NCBI RefSeq assembly: GCF_014174515.1
Contig: NZ_JACJUG010000004.1
Coordinates: forward strand, 124,001 to 188,000
Direction: 5' to 3'
Source of the DNA: Mitsuaria sp. WAJ17
Lineage (GTDB): Bacteria; Pseudomonadota; Gammaproteobacteria; Burkholderiales; Burkholderiaceae_C
Length of the DNA: 64,000 nt
This document shows, piece after piece, positions 32,171-40,379 of this stretch (its first letter is position 1; the number at the start of each line of letters is the position of its first letter). Both the position numbers and the translations under genes were made by a program. The notes under the pieces were generated by a model. It ran no database searches. It was given only the letters and a program-made list of their open reading frames with translations, and had not been told where the DNA came from.

Positions 32171-33678
32171 GCACTCACCGCAAATTCATTGCGCGCCGCA
32201 CGGCGCTTGAGCAGCCCCCACAGGGGCCAGACCAGCATCAGCAGGGCCAGGGCCGTCAGGCCGCCGACCAGGGCATTGGACCAGAAGATGCCCAGGCTGC
32301 CCTGCGAGAGCAGCATGGACTGCCGGAAGTTGGACTCGGCCTTGTCGCCCAGCACCAGGGCCAGCACCAGGGGCGCCAGCGGGATGCGCAGCTTCTTGAA
32401 CACATAGCCCATCACGCCAAAGACCAGCATCATGTAGATGTCGAACATGGCGCCGTGCACGGTGTAGGCCCCGATGACGCAGGTCACCACGATCACCGGC
32501 GCGATGATGGCGAAGGGGATGCGCAGGATGGCCGCCCAGAAGGGCACGGTGGTCAGCACCACCAGCAGGCCCACCACATTGCTGAGGTACATGGAGGCGA
32601 TCAGGCCCCAGACGAAGTCCTTGTTCTCTGCGAAGAGCATGGGACCAGGCTGGAGGCCCCAGATCACCAGGCCGCCCAGCAGCACCGCCGCGGTGGGCGA
32701 GCCCGGAATGCCCAGGGTCAGCATGGGCAGCAGGGCCGAGGTGCCGGCGGCGTGGGCCGCGGTCTCGGGCGCCACCACACCGGCCAGCTCACCCTTGCCA
32801 AAGCGCTCGGGATGGCGCGAGAGCCGCTGTGCCACGCCGTAGCTCATGAAGGACGCCGGCGTCGCGCCGCCCGGCGTGATGCCCATCCAGCAGCCGATGG
32901 CCACAGAGCGCAGGAACAGCTTCCAGTGCTTCAGCAGCTCCCACCAGGTCCGGAACACCACCCGGGGGCTGATGCGCGCGGTCTGACCCTTGAAGGACAG
33001 GCCCTCTTCCATGGTCAGCAGGATCTCGCCGATGCCGAAGAGCCCGATCACCGCGATCAGGAAGTCGAAGCCCTTCAGCAGCTCAGCGAAGCCAAAGGTC
33101 ATGCGCAGCTGCCCGGTCATGTCGTCCATGCCGATGGTGGCCAGGGCGAAACCCATGAGCATGGCGATCAGGGTCTTGGCCGGCGCCTCGCGGCTCATGC
33201 CGACAAAGCTGCAGAAGGTCAGCAGCTGCACGGCAAAAAGCTCCGCCGGCCCGAAGCTCACGGCGAAGCGCGCCAGCACGGGCGCCAGGAAGCTGATGAG
33301 CAAGGTGGCGAAGAGCGCGCCCACGAAAGAGGAGGTGAATGCCGCCGTCAGCGCCTGCGCCGCCTCGCCCCGCTGGGCCATGGGGTAGCCATCGAAAGTA
33401 GTCGCCACCGACCAGGGCTCGCCCGGTATGTTGAAGAGGATGGACGTGATGGCGCCGCCGAACAGCGCGCCCCAGTAGATGCACGACAGCATGATGATGG
33501 CCGTCGTGGGGTTCATGCTGAACGTCAGCGGCAGCAGGATGGCCACGCCGTTGGCACCGCCCAAGCCAGGCAGCACACCGATCAGCACGCCCAGCAGCAG
33601 GCCCACGAGCATGTAGCCCAGGTTGGGCAGTGTGGCCGCGACGGAGAAGCCGTGCAGCAGGCTGTTGAAGTCATCCAC
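32167..33678 (-). CDS. Tripartite tricarboxylate transporter, large permease TctA
   Basis: 503 residues with 10-12 hydrophobic segments. Family motifs are GVLPGLGGANGVAILLPLTF, PTTAIIMLSCIYWGALFGG and its internal repeat GITPGGATPASFMSYGVAQR with ETAAHAAGTSALLPMLTLGIPGSPTAAVLLGGL (key parts only). It forms the inner-membrane channel driven by ion gradient. The start is GTG with GAGGAG six bases upstream. TctB lies upstream after a 171-base gap filled by two 69-bp repeats, which may lower read-through. Confidence 0.95.
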   Translation of the reverse strand: MDDFNSLLHGFSVAATLPNLGYMLVGLLLGVLIGVLPGLGGANGVAILLPLTFSMNPTTAIIMLSCIYWGALFGGAITSILFNIPGEPWSVATTFDGYPMAQRGEAAQALTAAFTSSFVGALFATLLISFLAPVLARFAVSFGPAELFAVQLLTFCSFVGMSREAPAKTLIAMLMGFALATIGMDDMTGQLRMTFGFAELLKGFDFLIAVIGLFGIGEILLTMEEGLSFKGQTARISPRVVFRTWWELLKHWKLFLRSVAIGCWMGITPGGATPASFMSYGVAQRLSRHPERFGKGELAGVVAPETAAHAAGTSALLPMLTLGIPGSPTAAVLLGGLVIWGLQPGPMLFAENKDFVWGLIASMYLSNVVGLLVVLTTVPFWAAILRIPFAIIAPVIVVTCVIGAYTVHGAMFDIYMMLVFGVMGYVFKKLRIPLAPLVLALVLGDKAESNFRQSMLLSQGSLGIFWSNALVGGLTALALLMLVWPLWGLLKRRAARNEFAVSA

Positions 33679-33697
33679 GGTCTACTCCTCTCCAGAA

Positions 33698-33766
33698 ACC
33701 GCCGGGCCGCCCCAAGGTTTCTTGACCCCCTTGGGGGGCCTGGCGCACAGGGCCAGGTCTGGGGGC
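33698..33766 (+). repeat. 69-bp intergenic repeat, copy 1
   Basis: Direct repeat of copy 2, the two being separated by 12 bases; they differ at only a few positions. It contains CCCCCTTGGGGGG, a strong self-complementary core, and lies between tctB and tctA. Confidence 0.95.
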
Positions 33767-33778
33767 GCCACAAACCGC

Positions 33779-33847
33779 ACCGCCGGGCCGCCCCAAGGCC
33801 TCTTGACCCCCTTGAGGGGCCTGGCGCACAGGGTCAGGTCTGGGGGC
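33779..33847 (+). repeat. 69-bp intergenic repeat, copy 2
   Basis: It begins (read leftward) two bases after the tctB stop codon. With copy 1 it fills most of the tctB-tctA gap. The core CCCCCTTGAGGGG is an altered version of that in copy 1, keeping most pairing. Confidence 0.95.
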
Positions 33848-33849
33848 AT

Positions 33850-34368
33850 TCAAAAACCCAGCCAGTGCTCCAGCGGCCCCTTGGGCAGGGGCTGAACAAA
33901 CCACCGCTCGAAGAGCACAAAGGCCAGCAGGGCGACGCCGGCCGACACCGGCAGGACCCGGGTCCAGCCATAGCCGCCCTGGCGCCGCATGAACCAGGCG
34001 ATCAGCAGCGCCGAGGGCACATAGATGCCCAGCCAGGGGATCAGGGCCACATAGGCCACCGTGGGCAGGAAGACGGCCGCCACGTCGCGCAGCGGCCCGG
34101 CCTCGACGAAGCGTTGGGTCGTGGCCGACCAGCTCCGCAGCTGCTGCATCAGCAGCCAGGCACTGCACAAAGCCAGTCCCAGACCGATGCGCAAGGGGAA
34201 GTAGCCGGACTGTGGGCCATCATCGGCCCAACCCGTGCCCAGGCGCAGGCTGTCCCACACGAGCAGCAACGCAAAGGCCAGGACCAGTGCTGCCGTGATC
34301 AACTCCACCCAGCGCAGGGACCAGCCTCGCGCCGCTGCCGGGATGTCCGGGCTGTCATGTGAGTCCAT
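33850..34368 (-). CDS. Tripartite tricarboxylate transporter, small permease TctB
   Basis: 172 residues with four hydrophobic segments (ELITAALVLAFALLLVW, YFPLRIGLGLALCSAWLL, VAAVFLPTVAYVALIPWLG, VLPVSAGVALLAFVLFERWF). The GYFPLRIG motif and the closing FVQPLPKGPLEHWLGF are typical of TctB. It pairs with TctA in the membrane. Its gene follows tctC by 43 bases and its stop is immediately followed by the 69-bp repeats. Confidence 0.9.
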   Translation of the reverse strand: MDSHDSPDIPAAARGWSLRWVELITAALVLAFALLLVWDSLRLGTGWADDGPQSGYFPLRIGLGLALCSAWLLMQQLRSWSATTQRFVEAGPLRDVAAVFLPTVAYVALIPWLGIYVPSALLIAWFMRRQGGYGWTRVLPVSAGVALLAFVLFERWFVQPLPKGPLEHWLGF

Positions 34369-34411
34369 GTCGTTTCCCCTTGCGCCTGCGCGCCCGCGCC
34401 CGCCAGCGGTC

Positions 34412-35407
34412 TCACTGGGCGATGAAGCCCGCGTCCTTCATCAGCGTGCGGTGCAACTGCTCATTGCGGCCCAGCCAGTCGAAGTAGGCCTCGCCCTGCA
34501 GCGCCTGCTGCTTGAAGGCCCCCTTGGCCATGAAGTCCTTCCACTCGGGCAGCTTGCGCAGCCTGTCCAGCATGCCGACGTAGAAGGCCTTCTGCTCAGG
34601 CGTCACGCCAGGGGCCATGAAGATGCCGCGCAACATCACATAGGAAACCGGGATGCCCTGCGAGCTGCAGGTGGGCAGGTCCTGCCAGCTTTGACTGGCG
34701 GTCACCTTCGCCGGGTAGGGCATGGGCATGTCGTCGAAAACGCACAGGGGGCGCAGCTTGCCGGCCCGCCAGTGGGACTCGGCCTCGATGGGGTTGTTGA
34801 CCGTGGAGTCCACATGCTTGCCCACCAGTTGCACGGCCACGTCGCCCCCCCCCTTGAATGGCACGTAGACGATCTTCTTGCCCGCGGCCTTCTCCAGCAT
34901 CACGGTGATGATCTGGTCTTCCTGCCTGGAGCCCGTGCCGCCCATCTTGAAGGTACCCGAGGGCTGGCTCTTGACGGCGTTGAAGTAGTCTTTGGCCGTC
35001 TTGTAGGGCGAGTCCTCGTTGACCCACAGCACAAACTGGTCGAGGGCCATCATGGACACGGGGGTCAGGTCTCGCCAGTTGAAGGGCACGCCGGTGGCGA
35101 GCGGCGTGGTGTAGAGGTTGGACAGCGTGATGACCAGCTTGTGGGGATTGCCCTTGTCGCCCTTGACGTCGAGGAAGCCCTCGGCGCCGGCGCCGCCGGA
35201 CTTGTTCACCACCACGATGGGCTGGGGGGAGAGCTGGTGCTTGGCCACCATGCCCTGGATAAAGCGGGCCATCTGGTCGGCACCGCCGCCGGTGCCGGCG
35301 GGGACGACGAACTCGACGGGCTTGCTCGGCTGCCAGGCAGCTGCCAGGGCATCTCCGCAGAAAACCAGCGCCAGGGCGCCGAGGGCGTGAATCAGGTGCT
35401 TCTGCAT
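34412..35407 (-). CDS. TctC/BUG-family periplasmic binding protein
   Basis: 331 residues from the ATG at 35407. The signal peptide is MQKHLIHALGALALVFCGDALAAA. BUG hallmarks are PSKPVEFVVPAGTGGGADQMARF and IVVVNKSGGAGAEGFLDVKG, the two beta-turn loops that hold a carboxylate, and YVPFKGGGDVAVQLVGKHVD. It captures an anionic organic acid for TctAB. Next upstream is an acyl-CoA synthetase resembling oxalyl-CoA synthetase, so a small di- or hydroxy-acid is a fair guess for the ligand. Confidence 0.93.
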   Translation of the reverse strand: MQKHLIHALGALALVFCGDALAAAWQPSKPVEFVVPAGTGGGADQMARFIQGMVAKHQLSPQPIVVVNKSGGAGAEGFLDVKGDKGNPHKLVITLSNLYTTPLATGVPFNWRDLTPVSMMALDQFVLWVNEDSPYKTAKDYFNAVKSQPSGTFKMGGTGSRQEDQIITVMLEKAAGKKIVYVPFKGGGDVAVQLVGKHVDSTVNNPIEAESHWRAGKLRPLCVFDDMPMPYPAKVTASQSWQDLPTCSSQGIPVSYVMLRGIFMAPGVTPEQKAFYVGMLDRLRKLPEWKDFMAKGAFKQQALQGEAYFDWLGRNEQLHRTLMKDAGFIAQ

Positions 35408-35453
35408 GACAGGGGATCCATTCCTCTGGTTGAACTTGTTCTGAGGCCCTGGT

Positions 35454-36971
35454 TCAGCCCAGGCCCAGTTTCTGTGCCAGGCCGATGCGCTGCAGCTTGC
35501 CGGTCGCGCCCTTGGGAATCTCTGCCATGAAGAGGATCTTGGCCGGCACCTTGAAGTCCGCGAGCCGCTGGGCGACGAACTGCTGCAGCTCACGCTCGGT
35601 CGCCTCGGCGCCTTCGCGCAGCACCACCACCGCACCCACTTCCTCGCCCAGCTTGGGATGAGGCAACCCGAAGCACACCACCTGCGCCACGGCGGCGTGG
35701 TCCATCAGCACCTCATCGACCTCGCGCGGGCTGATCTTCTCGCCGCCGCGGTTGATGATTTCCTTGAGGCGGCCGGTGATGGAGACATAGCCCTCGGCAT
35801 CCATCACGCCCTGGTCACCCGTGCGGAACCAGCCCTCGCGGAAGGCCTCGGCATTGGCTGACGGATTGCTCTCATAGCCCTGGGTCACATTGGGGCCGCG
35901 GATGACGATCTCGCCCGTTTCACCGGGCGCCAGCAGCACGCCGTCCGGCCCCATGATGGCCACCTCGGGGCCGGCGGCCAGGCCCACGGTGCCAGGCTTG
36001 CGCACCCCCGGCGGCAGGGGGTTGCTGGCCATCTGGTGCGTGGCTTCGGTCATGCCGTAAGCCTCGATCAGGGGCGCGCCGAAGACCTGCTCCAGCTCGC
36101 TGATGACCTGCGGCGGCATCGAGGAGGACGAGGAGCGCATGAACCGCAGCGGGTGGCGCTGAATCACGTCCGCGTTCTTGCCTGCGCGGGTCAGGATGGC
36201 CTGGTGCATGGTGGGCACGGCCGTGTACCAGGTGGGCGCGGCCTCGTCCATCCATGCGAAGAACTTCAGTGCATTGAAGCCGGGCGTGCAGAAGACCTGC
36301 GAGCCCGCGCTCAGCGGCGCCAGCACCCCGGCGATCAGGCCGTGAATGTGGAACAGGGGCATGATGTTGAGCCCCCGGTCCGCCGCATTGAACTGCAGGG
36401 TGCGGCGGATATGGGCCGCCGAGGCGCAAAGGTTGCGCTGGGACAGCGGCACGATCTTGGGCCGCGAGGTGGTGCCCGAGGTGTGCAGCACCATGGACAC
36501 GTCGTCTGGCCGGGCCATGCCGCCCTGGGCGCTCGCGGCGCCGCTGCCGAAGTCGCCCGCCAGGCGGAAGTCGCCCGCGGCCTCCAGCGCCTGCAGGCGG
36601 ATGAGCGGCACGCCCAGGGCCTGGGCCACGGCCACGGCGGGGGAGTCGCTGCCCTCCTCCACGATCAGGGCGCGCGCCTGGAGGTCGCGAAGGTAGAAGT
36701 CGAACTCCTCGGCCCGGTAGGCCGGGTTCAGCGGCGCACTGGCCACACCGCAGGCACAGGCCAGGAAGCAGGCGGCCATCTCCGGCCCATTGGGCAGCAC
36801 GATGGCCACCCGGTCGTTGCGGCCCATGCCCCAGGCATTGAGTTGCTGCACGCTGCGCTCGATCAGCGCGCGCAGTTCGCCGTGGCTCAGTGCGTGACGC
36901 CCCGGCGCGCGCAGCGCCACGGCCTCAGCGGGAAGCGACTGCAGTTGCAGCCAGAGAGAGTCTTGGGACAT
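35454..36971 (-). CDS. AMP-forming acyl-CoA synthetase, oxalate-CoA-ligase-like
   Basis: 505 residues from the ATG at 36971 (AAGGTG upstream). ATP-binding motif LHTSGTTSRPKIVPLSQ, then YGMTEATHQMASNPLPPG, GWFRTGDQG, GRLKEIINRGGEKISPREVDEVL, and the catalytic Lys in PKGATGKLQRI. The strings LNPAYRAEEFDFYLRD, GYESNPSANAEAF and the INRGGEKISP block resemble oxalyl-CoA synthetase (AAE3/Pcs60), as I recall it. It is the first gene before tctCBA and the reductase. Oxalate is the leading candidate substrate; malonate or another short acid is possible. Confidence 0.8.
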   Translation of the reverse strand: MSQDSLWLQLQSLPAEAVALRAPGRHALSHGELRALIERSVQQLNAWGMGRNDRVAIVLPNGPEMAACFLACACGVASAPLNPAYRAEEFDFYLRDLQARALIVEEGSDSPAVAVAQALGVPLIRLQALEAAGDFRLAGDFGSGAASAQGGMARPDDVSMVLHTSGTTSRPKIVPLSQRNLCASAAHIRRTLQFNAADRGLNIMPLFHIHGLIAGVLAPLSAGSQVFCTPGFNALKFFAWMDEAAPTWYTAVPTMHQAILTRAGKNADVIQRHPLRFMRSSSSSMPPQVISELEQVFGAPLIEAYGMTEATHQMASNPLPPGVRKPGTVGLAAGPEVAIMGPDGVLLAPGETGEIVIRGPNVTQGYESNPSANAEAFREGWFRTGDQGVMDAEGYVSITGRLKEIINRGGEKISPREVDEVLMDHAAVAQVVCFGLPHPKLGEEVGAVVVLREGAEATERELQQFVAQRLADFKVPAKILFMAEIPKGATGKLQRIGLAQKLGLG

Positions 36972-37095
36972 GGGATCACCTTCTCGACAGCTCAGGGAAC
37001 GACGGCGCAACACGTCGCACATCGGCGCCGCGACGGACCCGCAGCGCAGGTGCTGCCAGCGCGCCGCGGCAGGCCATGACGGCGCGAGCCCGCGC

Positions 37096-37932
37096 TCAGC
37101 GCACGTCCAGCCATTCGCCCAGCTTCATCATCTCGGCCTGCTCGAAGCGGGCGAATCCCTTCCACTTGGTGGGCTCCAGCTTCTTGCGGCCATCCTCGCT
37201 GGCGTCCAGGTTGGTCAGGTAGTTCTGCACCTTCTCGAACTGCTCGGCGCTGAGGCTGGGGCTGGCGATGACGTGCTTGATGGGCACGGCCCGGGTGTAG
37301 CCCAGAATCTTGCCACCCTTGGCCTGCCAGGCCTTGAGCACCGCGCTGGAGGCGGTCACGCCAGCATGGGTAAGGTAGTTCTCGACGAAGAAGGGCACGG
37401 CGTCCTGGTAGCGGGTGTAGGTGATGCGGACCTGCGGTGCGCTCATCTTCAGGTCTCGCAGCGTGGCACGCAGCATCACCGAGGTGATGGAGTCCTCGTC
37501 CGGTGCGCCCAGGTGCTGGCCGCGCAGGTCGGTCAGCTGGGTCCAGGTGGCATCGGCTCGCACCATGAAGCCGGCCTTGTACTCGGTGAAGCCCTTGGTC
37601 ACGGCCAACAACCGGTAGCCCGAGTTCCTCATGGCCTGAATGGAGACGTGGGCCGGGTGCACCAGCGCCAGTTCCCAGCGCTTGTCGGCCAGGCCCTGGC
37701 GCAGGCTTTTGTAGTCACTGATGGGCTCGATGGTGACGGGCTGCTGCAGCAGCTTGGACAGATCCGCGGCCATGGCCGCATAGCGCGCCGCGATCTCGGC
37801 GTTACTCACCCGGTAGGTGACCCCTTCATTGATGGCAAAGGTGATGGCCTGCGCCGCAGAGCCCGACGCCAGCAACACTGCCACGCCGAGGGCCACTCTT
37901 ACTTGCCCGAACAAACGCCTGAACCCTTGCAT
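37096..37932 (-). CDS. PhnD-like periplasmic phosphate/phosphonate binding protein
   Basis: 278 residues from the ATG at 37932 (GGAAG about ten bases upstream). The signal peptide ends near ASGSAAQA. PhnD features are ITFAINEGVTYRVSNAEIAARYAAMAADLSKLL, a loop YKSLRQGLADKRWELALVHPAH, and HLGAPDEDSITSVMLRATL. No phnC or phnE transporter genes are near, so it may be an orphan sensor or binding protein. It lies 124 bases upstream of the CoA-ligase gene in the same direction. Confidence 0.82.
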   Translation of the reverse strand: MQGFRRLFGQVRVALGVAVLLASGSAAQAITFAINEGVTYRVSNAEIAARYAAMAADLSKLLQQPVTIEPISDYKSLRQGLADKRWELALVHPAHVSIQAMRNSGYRLLAVTKGFTEYKAGFMVRADATWTQLTDLRGQHLGAPDEDSITSVMLRATLRDLKMSAPQVRITYTRYQDAVPFFVENYLTHAGVTASSAVLKAWQAKGGKILGYTRAVPIKHVIASPSLSAEQFEKVQNYLTNLDASEDGRKKLEPTKWKGFARFEQAEMMKLGEWLDVR

Positions 37933-38182
37933 AACCGTACTCACTTCCGTCCTGCATCCCGACACGCCGGGTCATCGCAAGGCGCCCGGACTGTTGTGCG
38001 CCTTCCCCGACAGAACCTCCCCCCGGGAGAAGACGCGCGCATTGTGGCCATCTCGCCCGGCCCCACAGTCCAGCAAAACCCTCAGTTAAGGCGCAACCTG
38101 AAACATCTGACAGGGTTGATGCAGACGGCGCACAAAACACATCTGCACACACATAGCGACAGACAAGCCCGCCCCAATGACA

Positions 38183-38205
38183 ACGGCCCGCCAGGGGCGG
38201 GCCGT
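38183..38205. repeat. Perfect GC-rich hairpin downstream of the M3 peptidase
   Basis: ACGGCCCGCC (38183-38192), loop of three bases, GGCGGGCCGT (38196-38205): a ten-pair stem 26 bases past the M3 stop. No T-run follows on either strand, so it could stop RNA decay or act as a weak terminator for the minus-strand message. Confidence 0.6.
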
Positions 38206-38230
38206 CAGCAGCGCGAAGACACTGGGTCGC

Positions 38231-40243
38231 TCAGTGTTTCAGGTAATCGAAGAAGGCCGCGTTGCTGGGGGCGCGCCCCAGGAAGTCGCGCACCAGCTCC
38301 GGCGCCGGCTTCTGCCCCCCCTGGGCCAGAATGCGCTCGCGGTAGCGACGGCCGACCTCGGCATCGAGCTTGCTGGCCTCGAAGGGGCTGCGCAGATCCA
38401 TGGCCAGCACCAGGCTCCAGAGGTAACCGTAGTAGCCCGCGCCATAGCCGCCAGCGATATGGGAGAAGCCCGCCACGAACTTGCTGCCCGGCACATGGCC
38501 CATGGGCGTGGCGCCTTCCATCTTCGCCCACAGGGCCTGCGGGTCCTGGGGCTCCTTGCCATGCAGGGCCAGGTCATAGCTGGCATAAAGATGCTGGCGG
38601 CCGTACTGCGTGCCCTTGCCAAAGTGCTTGGCGGCCACGACCTTGTCCACCAGGGCCTCGGGCATGGGCTTACAGGCGGGGCAGACCTCCAGCATCAGGG
38701 GCAGCACCTGCTTGTTGACCACCCAGTCCTCCAGCATCTGCGAGGGCGCCTCGACGAAATCATGCATCACCGCCGTGCCGGCCTGCTGCAGGTAGAAGGT
38801 GTTGCTGAGGTTGTTGTGCACGGCATGGCCCAGCTCGTGCAGCAGGGTCTCCATCTCGTCAACGGTCAGACCCTTGCGGTTGAAGTTGACCACCAGGGCC
38901 GCGGCCGGCAGGCGCCCGACGCGGGTGGCGCTCCCGCGCAGGGGCCAGACGGCAGCGTGGTTGTACTTGCCCTCGCGGGGGAAGAGGTCCACGTAGAGAT
39001 TGGCCAGGGGCTTGCCGGTGGCGGCGTCGCTAACGGCAAAGGCCTTGACCTCGGGGTGCCACAGGTCGGCCGGCACCTCGGTGTACTTCACGCCCATCAG
39101 GCGCTCGATGATGCGCATGGCGAAGCGCAGGCTCTCCTGGGCGGGGAAATACTCGCGCAGGGCTTCCTGGTCCACCTGGAAGCGAGCTTGCCGCAGGCGC
39201 TCGGCATAGAAGCTCGCATCCCAGCGCTCGATGCGGACTTGGGCCAGGGGCAGGCCCATGTGCTGGGCCTTGGCGCCCTGCAGCTCGGCCACATCGGCGC
39301 GCTCACGTTCGGTGACCGTGGCCTGGACCTCGTCCAGGAATTTCCAGGCCGTCTGCGCATTGCCGGCCATGCGGCGGCGCAGGTTGAAGTCCACATAGTT
39401 GTCATAGCCAAACAGGGCCGCGTACTCGCGGCGCAGCTGGGCGATCTCGGCCAGCAGACGCAGATTGGGCTCACCGCCCTCGTTGACCTTGGCCTCCCAC
39501 ATGCGGCGGCGCGTCTCGGGGTTCTCTGCCGACTGCAATACAGGCCCATAGCTGGGATAGTCAACGCCCAGCAGCACACGCCCCTGGGCATCGCGGCGCG
39601 CGTGCTTCCACACCCCCTCGGGCACGCCCTGCAGCTCGGACTCGGTGTAGGCGATCTGGAGGTTGGCGTCGCGGATGTTCTTGTTGAACTGCTGGTCCAG
39701 CTCGCCCAGCTTGTCGATGATGGCCTTGGCGCGCTGGCGCTTGGGCGCGGACAGGGACACGCCGCTGTCCTCGAAGGCGCCCAGCGCCACACGCTGCAGC
39801 TCGCGGTCGCGCGGCTGGGGCGTGGGGGCGCGCTTGAGGGCCTTGTAGAGCTGCTCGTTCTGGGCGACGGTGGAGTTGAACTGCGTCCAGCGCATGGAGC
39901 AGGCCTGAGCCGCATCGCGACCAGCCTTGTCCGGATGGACGTACTGCACGAAATCGACAGCGCTCTGGCCGTCTTCCACCGTGGCAGCGTAGTCGTCAAA
40001 GGCGGCCATCCAGCCCAGGTCCACCTTGCGGCGCTCCAGCTGGGCCAGCGCCTTCTTGGCCGAGGCCAGGCCGTTGTCGCAGGCCTGGCGGATCTGGGCC
40101 ACCGTCTTCAACGTGGGGAACAGCGGGGCGGGCAGCGAGGGGGCCGCATCCGCCTGTGCCGGGCCTGCAACGCCGGCCAGGCCGGCCAAACCGGCCAGGA
40201 GAAGCGCGCCGACGAGGCGGCGCGGGGTCTGCATCGATGTCAT
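38231..40243 (-). CDS. M3-family zinc metallopeptidase (oligopeptidase A / thimet-like), exported
   Basis: 670 residues from the ATG at 40243; an ATG at 40234 is equally possible, as neither has a good ribosome site. The N-terminus (RRLVGALLLAGLAGLAGVAGPAQA) is a signal peptide, so unlike cytosolic PrlC it should be periplasmic. The zinc site is LLHELGHAVHN with the third ligand Glu in FVEAPSQMLEDWV. The protein cuts short peptides. The length matches Zn-dependent M3 enzymes. It stands alone between the PhnD-like gene and prpE, with a hairpin past its stop. Confidence 0.9.
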   Translation of the reverse strand: MTSMQTPRRLVGALLLAGLAGLAGVAGPAQADAAPSLPAPLFPTLKTVAQIRQACDNGLASAKKALAQLERRKVDLGWMAAFDDYAATVEDGQSAVDFVQYVHPDKAGRDAAQACSMRWTQFNSTVAQNEQLYKALKRAPTPQPRDRELQRVALGAFEDSGVSLSAPKRQRAKAIIDKLGELDQQFNKNIRDANLQIAYTESELQGVPEGVWKHARRDAQGRVLLGVDYPSYGPVLQSAENPETRRRMWEAKVNEGGEPNLRLLAEIAQLRREYAALFGYDNYVDFNLRRRMAGNAQTAWKFLDEVQATVTERERADVAELQGAKAQHMGLPLAQVRIERWDASFYAERLRQARFQVDQEALREYFPAQESLRFAMRIIERLMGVKYTEVPADLWHPEVKAFAVSDAATGKPLANLYVDLFPREGKYNHAAVWPLRGSATRVGRLPAAALVVNFNRKGLTVDEMETLLHELGHAVHNNLSNTFYLQQAGTAVMHDFVEAPSQMLEDWVVNKQVLPLMLEVCPACKPMPEALVDKVVAAKHFGKGTQYGRQHLYASYDLALHGKEPQDPQALWAKMEGATPMGHVPGSKFVAGFSHIAGGYGAGYYGYLWSLVLAMDLRSPFEASKLDAEVGRRYRERILAQGGQKPAPELVRDFLGRAPSNAAFFDYLKH

Positions 40244-40379
40244 GGTGTGGCTGCGCGATGGCACGGTTAGCACCAACGCCTCTCTGGGAAGGATGCGCGG
40301 ATTGTGCCCGCGGCCCTGCCCTCGCCCGGAAGTCAGCGCACCGGGACAAACACCAAGAACAGCCGGGATGACGCGCTCG

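Noticed and set aside
32158..34362. Plus-strand open frame of 734 residues, repetitive His/Gln/Gly
   Set aside because: Antisense to tctA and tctB; the repeats in it come from translation of the opposite strand of membrane helices and the 69-bp repeats.
38183..38205. Terminator of the M3 peptidase gene
   Set aside because: Perfect hairpin but no T-run after it on either strand; listed as a hairpin only.
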